Below, one piece after another: positions 44,212-52,350 of a stretch of 64,000 bases of DNA (its first letter is position 1; every line of letters begins with the position of its first letter). The DNA comes from JBNKVT01 sp050299335 (GTDB lineage Bacteria; Pseudomonadota; Alphaproteobacteria; Rhodobacterales; Rhodobacteraceae): assembly GCA_050299335.1 (NCBI GenBank), contig JBNKVT010000001.1, positions 1 to 64,000 of the forward strand. Direction: 5' to 3'. The position numbers and the translations under genes were made by a program. The notes under the pieces are model-generated. The model did no database searches. It saw only the letters and a list, made by a program, of their open reading frames with translations, and was not told the origin of the DNA.

Positions 44212-45015
44212 ATGCCATCTCCAACAGAAATTTCCGTGGCCCAACTGATGCGGCTGATCGGTTCGCCGGAAGCACCGGTGTTGATCTCGACCTGCGATGA
44301 CGACGATTTCGCCGCAGACCCGGTGTTCCTTCCCGGTGCCTTCGCCCACCCTTTTGGAGCTATCGAGGCGCTGGTGCCGCAGCTGTCGGGTCAGCGCGTG
44401 GTGGTTTACTGCAAGAAGGGCGGGAAGCTGTCGCAAGGGGCGGCGGCGCTACTGCGTTGTCACGGGATCGCGGCCGAGACGCTGGAGGGCGGAATCCTGG
44501 CTTGGCGGGAGGCGGGCGGCCCGCTGGTTCCGGCGGCGGCGATCCCCGAGCCGCGTCCGACGACATGGGTCACCCGGCACCGGCCCAAGATCGACCGCAT
44601 TGCCTGCCCCTGGCTGATCCGGCGCTTCGTCGATCCGCAGGCGCGGTTCCTGTTCGTCGCCCCTTCCGAAGTGCTGCTGGTGGTCGAGAGCTTCGGCGCC
44701 GTGCCCTTCGATGTCGAGGATGTCTTCTGGTCCCACCGCGCCGGGAATTGCAGCTTTGACACCATGATCGAGGAATTTCACCTCACCTCGGACCCTCTCG
44801 CCCGGCTGGCGGCGATCGTGCGGGGGGCGGACACCGACCGGCTGGACCTCGCACCCGAGGCGGCGGGGCTGCTGGCGGTCTCGCTCGGCCTGTCACGGAT
44901 GTTTCGCGACGACCTGGCGCAGCTCGAGGCCGGGATGGTGATCTATGACGCGCTCTACCGGTGGTGCCGGGATGCGAGAGATGAAGGACATAACTGGCCT
45001 GGAATGCGGGGGTAA
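44212..45015 (+). CDS. Rhodanese-ChrB fusion, chromate resistance protein
   Basis: A 267-residue protein. The N-terminal 100 residues are a rhodanese-like domain with the persulfide Cys in VVYCKKGGKLSQGAA. The C-terminal half is the ChrB C-terminal domain (HRPKIDRIACPWLIRRFVD, VFWSHRAGNCSFDTMIEEF). ChrB partners the ChrA chromate exporter; the C-terminal domain has been implicated in chromate sensing or handling. The fused rhodanese suggests a sulfur- or redox-linked activity. It ends one base before the chrA start. Confidence 0.88.
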   Translation: MPSPTEISVAQLMRLIGSPEAPVLISTCDDDDFAADPVFLPGAFAHPFGAIEALVPQLSGQRVVVYCKKGGKLSQGAAALLRCHGIAAETLEGGILAWREAGGPLVPAAAIPEPRPTTWVTRHRPKIDRIACPWLIRRFVDPQARFLFVAPSEVLLVVESFGAVPFDVEDVFWSHRAGNCSFDTMIEEFHLTSDPLARLAAIVRGADTDRLDLAPEAAGLLAVSLGLSRMFRDDLAQLEAGMVIYDALYRWCRDARDEGHNWPGMRG

Positions 45016-45016
45016 C

Positions 45017-46300
45017 ATGGTGGAGATCGAAGCGAAGCCCGCTCCGTCGCTGGCGGAGGCGGCACGGGTCTGGGGGCGGATCGGCTGCCTGAGTTTCGGG
45101 GGGCCGGCGGCGCAGATAGCCCTCATGCACCGCGATATGGTCGAGGAGCGGGGCTGGCTGAGCGAAAAGCAATTCTTGGGCGCCCTGTCCTTCTGCATGC
45201 TCTTGCCGGGGCCGGAGGCGATGCAGCTGGCGACCTATGCCGGGTGGCGGATGCATGGGGTAAGGGGCGGGCTGATCGCGGGGCTCCTGTTCGTGCTACC
45301 CGGTGCGGCGGTGGTACTGGCGCTGGCGATGATCTATGCCGCGTTCGGACAGGTGCCGCTGGTGGCGGCAGTGTTTACCGGCGTCAAGTCGGCGGTGCTG
45401 GTGGTCGTGATCGAGGCGCTGCTCAGGGTCGCGAAACGGGCGCTTGACGGGGCGGAACATTGGGTGATCGCGGGACTTGCCTTTGTCGCCATCTTCTTCT
45501 TTTCGCTGCCGTTTCCGGTGCTGATCCTCGCGGTTGGGCTGTATGGGCTGCTGACCGGGGAACGGTCGGAGGATGCCGCCGCGCCGGTGAGGATCCCGCT
45601 CGGGCGGACCATCGGGACCGTGGTCCTGTGGCTGGCGATCTGGTGGGGTCCGTTGCTGGCGCTGGGACTGTCAGGGGCGCCGCCGATCCTGGGCGAAATC
45701 GGGCAGTTCTTCTCGAAACTGGCGGTGGTGACCTTCGGCGGGGCCTATGCGGTGCTGGCCTATATGGCCCAGGACGTGGTGACGGCCAAGGGCTGGCTGG
45801 AGGCGGGCGAGATGCTTGACGGGCTGGGACTGGCCGAAACCACCCCGGGGCCGCTGATCCTGGTGACGGAGTTCACCGGATACCTCGCCGCCTTCCGGCA
45901 GGGCGGGGTCTGGCTGGGACTGGCCGGGGCGGCGGTGACGCTCTGGGCGACGTTTGCCCCGTGTTTCCTGTGGATCTTCGCCTTCAGCCCGTATGTGGAG
46001 CGCCTTTCCGAAAGCCCGCGGCTGAAATCGGCGCTGGGCGCAATCACGGCGGCGGTAGTCGGGGTGATCGGCAACCTGTCGGTCTGGTTCGCCCTGCATG
46101 TGCTGTTCGGCACGGTGACGCGGGTCGCACCGGGACCGCTGGTGCTGTGGGTGCCCGAGATCGCCAGCCTCGACTGGCTGGTGCTGGGTCTGATGCTGGC
46201 AAGCGGGTACCTGCTGCTTCGGCGGCATTGGGGCGTCTCGGCGGTGCTGGGCGTGGCGGGCCTGGGCGGGGCGCTGGCCGGTATCATCCTTCCGGCCTGA
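45017..46300 (+). CDS. chrA: Chromate efflux transporter ChrA
   Basis: A 427-residue CHR-family membrane transporter with two homologous halves and about ten helices. The N-half signature is GCLSFGGPAAQIALMH and LSFCMLLPGPEAMQLATY; the C-half repeat is VVTFGGAYAVLAYMAQD and GLAETTPGPLILVTEFTG. It exports chromate (or possibly sulfate). The ATG at 45017 follows a GGGGG ribosome site and starts one base after the ChrB stop; upstream in-frame ATGs at 44972 and 44981 overlap the chrB end and are less likely. Confidence 0.93.
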   Translation: MVEIEAKPAPSLAEAARVWGRIGCLSFGGPAAQIALMHRDMVEERGWLSEKQFLGALSFCMLLPGPEAMQLATYAGWRMHGVRGGLIAGLLFVLPGAAVVLALAMIYAAFGQVPLVAAVFTGVKSAVLVVVIEALLRVAKRALDGAEHWVIAGLAFVAIFFFSLPFPVLILAVGLYGLLTGERSEDAAAPVRIPLGRTIGTVVLWLAIWWGPLLALGLSGAPPILGEIGQFFSKLAVVTFGGAYAVLAYMAQDVVTAKGWLEAGEMLDGLGLAETTPGPLILVTEFTGYLAAFRQGGVWLGLAGAAVTLWATFAPCFLWIFAFSPYVERLSESPRLKSALGAITAAVVGVIGNLSVWFALHVLFGTVTRVAPGPLVLWVPEIASLDWLVLGLMLASGYLLLRRHWGVSAVLGVAGLGGALAGIILPA

Positions 46301-46354
46301 ATGGCAGGGCACGGTGCCGCGCCCTGCCTGTCCAGATCGTCGGTGGGAAGGGCC

Positions 46355-47062
46355 TCAGACCTCGCGGGGCGGAATGTTGACGGCTTTTTGCGAGGCGGGC
46401 CGGTCCTCGCAGCGCTTCACCCAGTCCCGGACCCGGGGAAAAGCGTCGGTGCCGACGAGCTCGCCCGCACCGTAGAACCCGTCAATGGTGCGGACCCAGG
46501 GCCAGAGGGCGATATCGGCGATGGAATAGCCCCAGTCGAGGATGTGGTCGCGACCGTCCAGCCGCGCCTCCATGACGCCGAAAAGCCGGCGGGTCTCGTT
46601 CACATAGCGATCGCGGGCGCGCTTGTCCTCGATATCGGCCCCGGCGAACTTGTGGAAGAAGCCGAGCTGCCCGAACATCGGCCCGACCCCGCCCATCTGG
46701 AACATCAGCCACTGCAGCGCCTCGGATTTGCCGCGCGCATCGGTCGGTGCCAGAAGACCGGTCTTTTCAGAGAGATAGACGAGAATGGCACCGCTTTCGA
46801 ATAGGCCGATGGGTTTGCCATCCGGGCCGTCGGGATCGAGAATTGCCGGGATCTTGTTGTTGGGGCTCAGCGCGATGAATTCCGGCGCCATCTGGTCATT
46901 GTCCATGATCGAGATGCGGTGGGCGTCGTAAGGAAGCCCGGTTTCCTCGAGAGCCGCCGAGACCTTGATGCCGTTCGGGGTCGGAAAGGAATAGAGCTGG
47001 ATACGGTCGGGATGGGCGGGTGTCCATCGTGTGGTGATCGGGAATGCGGATAGATCGGCCAT
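46355..47062 (-). CDS. Glutathione S-transferase (Nu-class, YfcG/YghU-like)
   Basis: A 235-residue GST. The thioredoxin-fold N-terminus reads YSFPTPNGIKVSAALEE, with the Thr/Asn pair (TPNG) typical of Nu-class enzymes that use glutathione disulfide. SPNNKIPAILDPDG and LFESGAILVYLSEKTG are the glutathione-binding segments, and the all-helical C-domain ends SIADIALWPWVRT. ATG 47062 is preceded by GGAGGGACATTC. A detoxification or disulfide-reductase role is inferred from the class. Confidence 0.92.
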   Translation of the reverse strand: MADLSAFPITTRWTPAHPDRIQLYSFPTPNGIKVSAALEETGLPYDAHRISIMDNDQMAPEFIALSPNNKIPAILDPDGPDGKPIGLFESGAILVYLSEKTGLLAPTDARGKSEALQWLMFQMGGVGPMFGQLGFFHKFAGADIEDKRARDRYVNETRRLFGVMEARLDGRDHILDWGYSIADIALWPWVRTIDGFYGAGELVGTDAFPRVRDWVKRCEDRPASQKAVNIPPREV

Positions 47063-47266
47063 GAATGTCCCTCCGGAATGGTGTTTCTCCCAAAACCTAA
47101 TTGACCGGGGTCGAGAGACAATCCGACCAAATGCGAACAGCCTGTTGCGGGACGGAAACAGCAGCCAGATGTCGGGACCGTCCACCGCTCTCGGACTTGC
47201 GGTCCGACCGGATTTGCCTAGGCTGGATCCTGAAGAGCGTTTCATCCGCAGCAAAGGGGGCAGGGC

Positions 47267-47698
47267 ATGATCCAGGAATTTAAGTTGTTCATCGCCAAGG
47301 GCAATGTCATGGACATGGCCGTCGGCATCATCATCGGTGCGGCTTTTACCGCAATCGTCACCTCGCTGGTCGGCGATCTGATTCAGCCGATCATCGGGCT
47401 GATCCTCGGCGGGATCGACTTCTCGAACTATTTCATCACCCTCGATGGTGGGGAATACGCCACCCTCGCCTCGGCCCAGGAAGCCGGGGCCGCGACCTTC
47501 AATTACGGCAATTTCATCACCGCGCTGATCAATTTCCTGATCATCGCCTGGGTGGTGTTCCTGCTGGTCAAGGCGGTGAACCGGGTGAAGGACGCCGCCG
47601 AAGGACCGCAGGAGGAGGAAGCCCCCGAAGACCCGCCCGCCCCGACCGATGTCGAACTGCTGGCCGAGATCCGCGATCTTCTGAAGACCCGCGCCTGA
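47267..47698 (+). CDS. mscL: Large-conductance mechanosensitive channel MscL
   Basis: A 143-residue inner-membrane channel that opens on osmotic downshock. Features are the N-terminal amphipathic helix MIQEFKLFIAKGNVMDMA, TM1 VGIIIGAAFTAIVTSLV, a periplasmic loop, TM2 FITALINFLIIAWVVFLLV and a charged C-terminal helix bundle. It is full length. It is divergent from the GST gene across 204 bp and followed by a terminator-like hairpin. Confidence 0.96.
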   Translation: MIQEFKLFIAKGNVMDMAVGIIIGAAFTAIVTSLVGDLIQPIIGLILGGIDFSNYFITLDGGEYATLASAQEAGAATFNYGNFITALINFLIIAWVVFLLVKAVNRVKDAAEGPQEEEAPEDPPAPTDVELLAEIRDLLKTRA

Positions 47699-47757
47699 GG
47701 GCGCTGCGCCAGCCGATAGCGCCAACCGGAGGGCCTGACGGCCCGACACATAGGAAT

Positions 47758-47790
47758 GCGGCGGCCGACAGGCTGCCGCGCCGTTTCTTT
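47758..47790 (+). terminator. Terminator-like hairpin after mscL
   Basis: GCGGCGGCC (47758-47766) pairs with GGCTGCCGC (47771-47779) over a GACA loop, with one G-T wobble, followed by TTTCTTT a few bases on. It lies between convergent mscL and the flavin reductase gene. Confidence 0.55.
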
Positions 47791-47803
47791 CAGGAAGACG
47801 CGC

Positions 47804-48412
47804 TCAGACCTTCGGCCGCGTCATCTGGAACAGCGTATCGACGGCGCAATAATCCATGTATCCAAGCCGGGCCACGATCCCGAACGCGGTCACGTCGAAA
47901 ATACCGTCCTTCAGCACCGCCTCGTCGATATGGACACCGACCACCTCGCCGATCACCATCTTCTGGCCATCGGCGGGCAGGTCGATCACCTTCCAGAGGC
48001 GACATTCCAGCGAAGCCGGCGCCGCCGCCACCCGGGGCGGTTTCACGATCTCTGAGGGCGCCTTTTCGAGCCCCGCCGCCTCGAACTCATCGACATCGGC
48101 CGGGTAGTTTCCCGAACTCTGGTTCATCTGCGCGGCCAGCGCTTCGGACACGACGTTGCAGACGAACTCGCCGGTCTCGCGGATGCCCGCCACCGCGTCC
48201 TTGGTATCGCCGCGATCCGCCTTGGCACCGGAGGAGGAAAACATCACCAGAGGCGGATTGTCGGCAATGGCGTTGAAAAAGGAATAGGGGGCGAGATTGA
48301 CCCGTCCCGCCCCGTCCAGGGACGAAATCCAGCCGATCGGGCGCGGCGAGACGATCGCCTTGAATGGGTTATGGGGCAGGCCGTGGTCGTCTGTTCCGGG
48401 CCGATAAAACAT
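47804..48412 (-). CDS. Flavin reductase family protein
   Basis: A 202-residue FMN-binding split-barrel protein. The flavin-binding block is AIVSPRPIGWISSLD followed by NLAPYSFFNAIADNPPLVMF, and a conserved TGEFVCNVVSEAL follows. Members reduce FMN with NAD(P)H or bind it for a partner monooxygenase; no such partner is nearby. The ATG at 48412 follows GGAGG by five bases; earlier in-frame ATGs are not supported by ribosome sites. Confidence 0.88.
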   Translation of the reverse strand: MFYRPGTDDHGLPHNPFKAIVSPRPIGWISSLDGAGRVNLAPYSFFNAIADNPPLVMFSSSGAKADRGDTKDAVAGIRETGEFVCNVVSEALAAQMNQSSGNYPADVDEFEAAGLEKAPSEIVKPPRVAAAPASLECRLWKVIDLPADGQKMVIGEVVGVHIDEAVLKDGIFDVTAFGIVARLGYMDYCAVDTLFQMTRPKV

Positions 48413-48584
48413 CTTCGCCTCCATTTTGCTTTGCCTCTGTCTAAGGGCCATGCTAGGGCGAAGTCGAGGATAATGCGGGAAAAGGGCGTGGAAACATGGT
48501 GTTCGCGATGACGCGCCGACGGGCACGACGAGGGGTCTGATCCCGCCGTCGCTTGCCCCTGCCCTGCCTGCTTCCGGAGCTTGC

Positions 48585-49112
48585 ATGTTCCGCTTCCACC
48601 AAGAACACCCCGAAGACGACTACGAGGTCGAATATCTCTTCGACCATTGCTTCGCCCCGGGCCGCACCGCGCTCAGTTCCTACCGGTTGCGCGACGATGT
48701 CCCGCCCGTCGCCGATTTGTGCCTCACTGCCCGCGACGCCTATGACACCCTGGCCGCCGCCATCCGCTACTGGCCGGTGCGCATCGGTCCGGCAGGGGAC
48801 CCGGCCCTCCTGCTCGGCCCTGTCGCCGTTCACCCGACCCACCAGGGCGAGGGTCTGGGGGCTGAACTGATCGCCTCGTCGCTGCACCGGGCCGCCGAGA
48901 CGGGCTGGACACGGGTGCTGCTGGTCGGTGACGAACCCTATTACCGCCGCTTCGGCTTTACCCGCGCGCTGACCCGGCACCTGCGCTTTCCGCCCCCGAC
49001 CAACCCCGACCGGTTCCTGGGACGCGCGCTAAAGGAGGGCGCGTTCGAGGGAGTCCGGGGCACGGTCCGGAAATGGACACAAGGACCGGTTGCGCGCTCG
49101 CCCAAACGTTGA
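48585..49112 (+). CDS. GNAT family N-acetyltransferase (YhbS-like)
   Basis: A 175-residue acetyltransferase. The acetyl-CoA-binding motif A is visible as LLGPVAVHPTHQGEGLGAEL, and the later VLLVGDEPYYRRFGFTRAL is typical of the YhbS subgroup. The acceptor substrate is unknown. It is divergent from the flavin reductase gene with 172 bp between and convergent with nasA. Confidence 0.88.
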   Translation: MFRFHQEHPEDDYEVEYLFDHCFAPGRTALSSYRLRDDVPPVADLCLTARDAYDTLAAAIRYWPVRIGPAGDPALLLGPVAVHPTHQGEGLGAELIASSLHRAAETGWTRVLLVGDEPYYRRFGFTRALTRHLRFPPPTNPDRFLGRALKEGAFEGVRGTVRKWTQGPVARSPKR

Positions 49113-49226
49113 AATCCTTCCGATTGACACGGAACCGCGTCTTGCCTCCCGCCGCTTCGGCCTCTGGCCAACCCCCGGGCTGGACGAGGCTGCCATGGTG
49201 GCGGACGGAAGGGCGGCGCGCTTGGG

Positions 49227-51875
49227 TTATTCCGCCGCCACTTTCGGTTCCATGCCCTGCAGGATCGCCCGAAGCTCCGGTCGGCAGGAGCCGCAATTGG
49301 TGCCGGCCTGGATGGCGGCACCGATCTCTTCGACCGAGGTGAGGCCACGGGTCTCGATGGCCGAAACGATGGTGTTGATCCCGATATTGAAGCAGGAACA
49401 GACCGTCGCCCCCTGATCCGGGCGGTCGGAACCGGCGCGGCCGGCAAGGATGCTCAGCGCCGGGGGTTTACCGCTCAGAGCCTCGGACAGGAAGGCGCGA
49501 GAGGCGGCAACCGGTTCGGGGGCGATGAAGATGGCGCCGGCGAGGTGCTTGCCATCGTAGAACGCGATCCTGGTCTGGGCGTGGGCGGCGTCGGTATAGG
49601 TGACAGCCTCGGCCTTGCCGATATTCAGCAGCGCCCTTGCCCGGACTTCCCAGTCATCGGGGGTGTTGAGCCCGGCAAGCTCGATCCGGTAGCCCATCTC
49701 CGTCCGCGCCATCGCCCAGTATCCGGCCTCGCGGGATGGCCTGTTGCGGGTGACGGCGAAAGCGTACCAGGAGGGCTGGAAAAGCCGCATCGACACGGCG
49801 GTGCGCTTCAGTTCCGGCTGGCCGGAAACGGGATCGGTCTCCGCCGCCATCACCGCATCGACGCGGCCCTTCGAGGTCCATTGCCCGGTCCAGTGCATCG
49901 GCGCGAACAGCACGCCCTTCGGCGTCCGGTCGGTGATCTTCGCCCGTGCCACCATGCCGCCATGGGGGCTGTCGATCGAGACGAGATCGGCATCCACGAT
50001 CGAGCGGGCGGCGGCGTCCCGGGGATGAATCTCGACATAGGGCTCGGAGATATGCTGCGACAGCCGCTGGGACTTCGCCGTCCGGGTCATGGTGTGCCAG
50101 TGGTCGCGGACCCGGCCGGTGTTCAGGATCAGGTCGTGGGTATCGGTCACCTGATTGACGCTGCGGCGCGGGATCAGCGGCAACATCCTTGCCTTGCCGT
50201 CGGGAGTGTGGAACCTGCCGTCGGTGAACAGGCGCCCTCCGGCGACCTTGTCGGTGACCGGCCACTGGACCGGAGGCAGTGCGTCATAGGCGGCGCGGTC
50301 GAGGTCGGCGAGGCCGGAAAGCTTCAGGTCGCGATCAAAGCTCTCGGCCCGCGTGGTCAGCGCCGCGTATTCGGCGAAGATTTCGTCCGGTCCCGAGTAA
50401 GAGAACGCCGCTTCCCAACCCATGCGCCCCGCGACATCGCAGATGATCCGCCAGTCGGGCCGCGCCTCGCCGGGGGCCGGAAGGAAGGCGCGCTGGCGCG
50501 AGATGCGGCGTTCGGAATTGGTGACGGTGCCGTCCTTCTCGCCCCAGCCGGTGGCCGGCAGCAGGACATCGGCCAACACGGTCGTGTCGGTCTCGGCCAT
50601 CATGTCGGAAACGACGGTGAATGCGCAGGCCTTCATCGCCTCGGCGACATGGTCGGCCCGCGGCATCGACACGGCGGGATTGGTACACATGACCCACAGC
50701 GCCTTGATCTGGCCGCTGGCGCACGCATCGAAAAGGTCGACGGCCTTGAGGCCCGGTTCGGTCGGGATGGTCGGCGACTGCCAAAAACCCTGCACGAGGG
50801 CGCGGTGCTCGGCGCTCTCGATATCGAGATGCGAGGCGAGCATGTTGGCCAGCCCCCCAACCTCGCGCCCGCCCATGGCGTTTGGCTGGCCGGTGACCGA
50901 GAACGGCCCCATGCCGGGCCTGCCGATGCGGCCAGTTGCCAGGTGGCAATTGATGATGGCATTGACCTTGTCGGTACCGTCCGAGGACTGGTTGACCCCT
51001 TGGGAATAGATGGTGACCACCTTTTTCGTGGCGGCAAAGAGCTTGTAGAACGCGTCGATTTCGGCAAGGGGGACCTGGCAGATGTCAGAGACGGTCTCGC
51101 GGGTTGCGGATCGGGCGGCGGCGAGGCTTTCGGAATAGCCAGAGACATGTGCGGCGACATAGCGCTCGTCCACCGCGCCATTGGCGGCGAGATAGGCAAG
51201 AAGGCCGTTGAACAAGGTGACGTCCGACCCAGGTGCTATCCCGAGATGGATATCGGCCATGTCCGAGGTCGCGGTGCGGCGCGGGTCGATATTGACCACG
51301 CTCAGCGGGCGTTTCTCCTTGGCTGCCATGATCCGCTGATGCAGCACCGGGTGGCACCAGGCGAGGTTGGAACCGACCAGCACGACCAGATCCGCCTGCT
51401 CCAGGTCCTCGTAGGTGCCCGGCACGGTATCGGTCCCGAAGGCGCGCTTGTGACCGGCCACCGACGAAGCCATGCACAGCCGCGAATTGGTGTCGATATT
51501 GGCCGAGCCGATGAAACCCTTCATCAGCTTGTTGGCGACATAATAATCCTCAGTCAGGAACTGCCCCGAGACGTAGAAGGCCACGCTATCAGGCCCGTGC
51601 TGCTCGACGGCCGATCGGAAGCGGCTGGCGACGAGGTCGAGCGCATGATCCCAGCTGGCCTTGATGCCGCCGATCTGCGGGCTCAGCAGGCGGCCCTCGG
51701 TATCGAGGGTCTCGCCCAGCGCCGAGCCCTTGGAACAGAGCCGCCCGAAATTCGCCGGATGGTCAGGATCGCCCTTGATCCCCGCCCCTCCGCGCCCATC
51801 CGGCGTGGCCAGCACGCCGCAACCGACCCCGCAATAGGGGCAGGTGGTGCAGACGGGTTTGAAGGGCTTGCGCAT
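49227..51875 (-). CDS. nasA: Assimilatory nitrate reductase, catalytic subunit
   Basis: A molybdopterin enzyme of 882 residues that reduces nitrate to nitrite in the cytoplasm. The N-terminal [4Fe-4S] site is CTTCPYCGVGCG with a fourth Cys in GRLCSKGSALG. The Mo-bis-MGD domains include YVSGQFLTEDYYVANKL, SRLCMASSVAGHKRAFG and MCTNPAVSMPR. The C-terminus carries an extra BFD-like [2Fe-2S] domain (ATVCSCFNIGINTI ... GTNCGSCRPELRAIL), as in Klebsiella-type NasA. It is the last gene of the nitrate locus, 16 bases after cynS. Confidence 0.96.
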   Translation of the reverse strand: MRKPFKPVCTTCPYCGVGCGVLATPDGRGGAGIKGDPDHPANFGRLCSKGSALGETLDTEGRLLSPQIGGIKASWDHALDLVASRFRSAVEQHGPDSVAFYVSGQFLTEDYYVANKLMKGFIGSANIDTNSRLCMASSVAGHKRAFGTDTVPGTYEDLEQADLVVLVGSNLAWCHPVLHQRIMAAKEKRPLSVVNIDPRRTATSDMADIHLGIAPGSDVTLFNGLLAYLAANGAVDERYVAAHVSGYSESLAAARSATRETVSDICQVPLAEIDAFYKLFAATKKVVTIYSQGVNQSSDGTDKVNAIINCHLATGRIGRPGMGPFSVTGQPNAMGGREVGGLANMLASHLDIESAEHRALVQGFWQSPTIPTEPGLKAVDLFDACASGQIKALWVMCTNPAVSMPRADHVAEAMKACAFTVVSDMMAETDTTVLADVLLPATGWGEKDGTVTNSERRISRQRAFLPAPGEARPDWRIICDVAGRMGWEAAFSYSGPDEIFAEYAALTTRAESFDRDLKLSGLADLDRAAYDALPPVQWPVTDKVAGGRLFTDGRFHTPDGKARMLPLIPRRSVNQVTDTHDLILNTGRVRDHWHTMTRTAKSQRLSQHISEPYVEIHPRDAAARSIVDADLVSIDSPHGGMVARAKITDRTPKGVLFAPMHWTGQWTSKGRVDAVMAAETDPVSGQPELKRTAVSMRLFQPSWYAFAVTRNRPSREAGYWAMARTEMGYRIELAGLNTPDDWEVRARALLNIGKAEAVTYTDAAHAQTRIAFYDGKHLAGAIFIAPEPVAASRAFLSEALSGKPPALSILAGRAGSDRPDQGATVCSCFNIGINTIVSAIETRGLTSVEEIGAAIQAGTNCGSCRPELRAILQGMEPKVAAE

Positions 51876-51891
51876 GGGGCGACCTTTCGGA

Positions 51892-52338
51892 TTACCAGGA
51901 ATTGTAGGCGAGGTACTTGCCCGACATCTCGACCTTCACCCGGTCGCCCTTGGGGTTCTCGACCCTTGTCACCGACATGTCGAAATCGATGGCCGACATG
52001 ATGCCATCGCCGAATTTCTCGTGGATCAGTGCCTTCAGGGTGGGGCCGTAAACGCCGACGATCTCGTAGAAACGGTAGATGCAGGGGTCGGTCGGCACGG
52101 TCTGTTCCCAGACCTTGGTCGGGCTCTCCTGCAGGACGATGGCCGCTTCCTGCGGCAGGCCGAGCACCTGGGTCAGCAGCGTGGCCTTGTCCTCGGGCAT
52201 GGCGTTCATCCCCATCGCCGCCGAATGGGTCCAGACGGGCGACATGCCGATCTTTTCGGCGATGCCTTCCCAGGTCAGACCGCCCTGTTTCTTGGCGGTG
52301 AGGATCTGGGCGGTGACGTCTTCGCGGGTCAGGGACAT
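51892..52338 (-). CDS. cynS: Cyanate hydratase (cyanase)
   Basis: A 148-residue cyanase that converts cyanate and bicarbonate to ammonia and CO2. The N-terminal helix-turn-helix-like domain (GLTWEGIAEKIGMSPVWTH) precedes the catalytic domain. That domain has the active-site Arg and Glu in IYRFYEIVGVYG and the Ser in GIMSAIDFDMS. It is full length. It is set between a kinase/phosphatase fusion and nasA with spacers of only 12 and 16 bases, so it is co-transcribed with nitrate assimilation as a further ammonia source. Confidence 0.95.
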   Translation of the reverse strand: MSLTREDVTAQILTAKKQGGLTWEGIAEKIGMSPVWTHSAAMGMNAMPEDKATLLTQVLGLPQEAAIVLQESPTKVWEQTVPTDPCIYRFYEIVGVYGPTLKALIHEKFGDGIMSAIDFDMSVTRVENPKGDRVKVEMSGKYLAYNSW

Positions 52339-52350
52339 GTGGGCTCTCCT

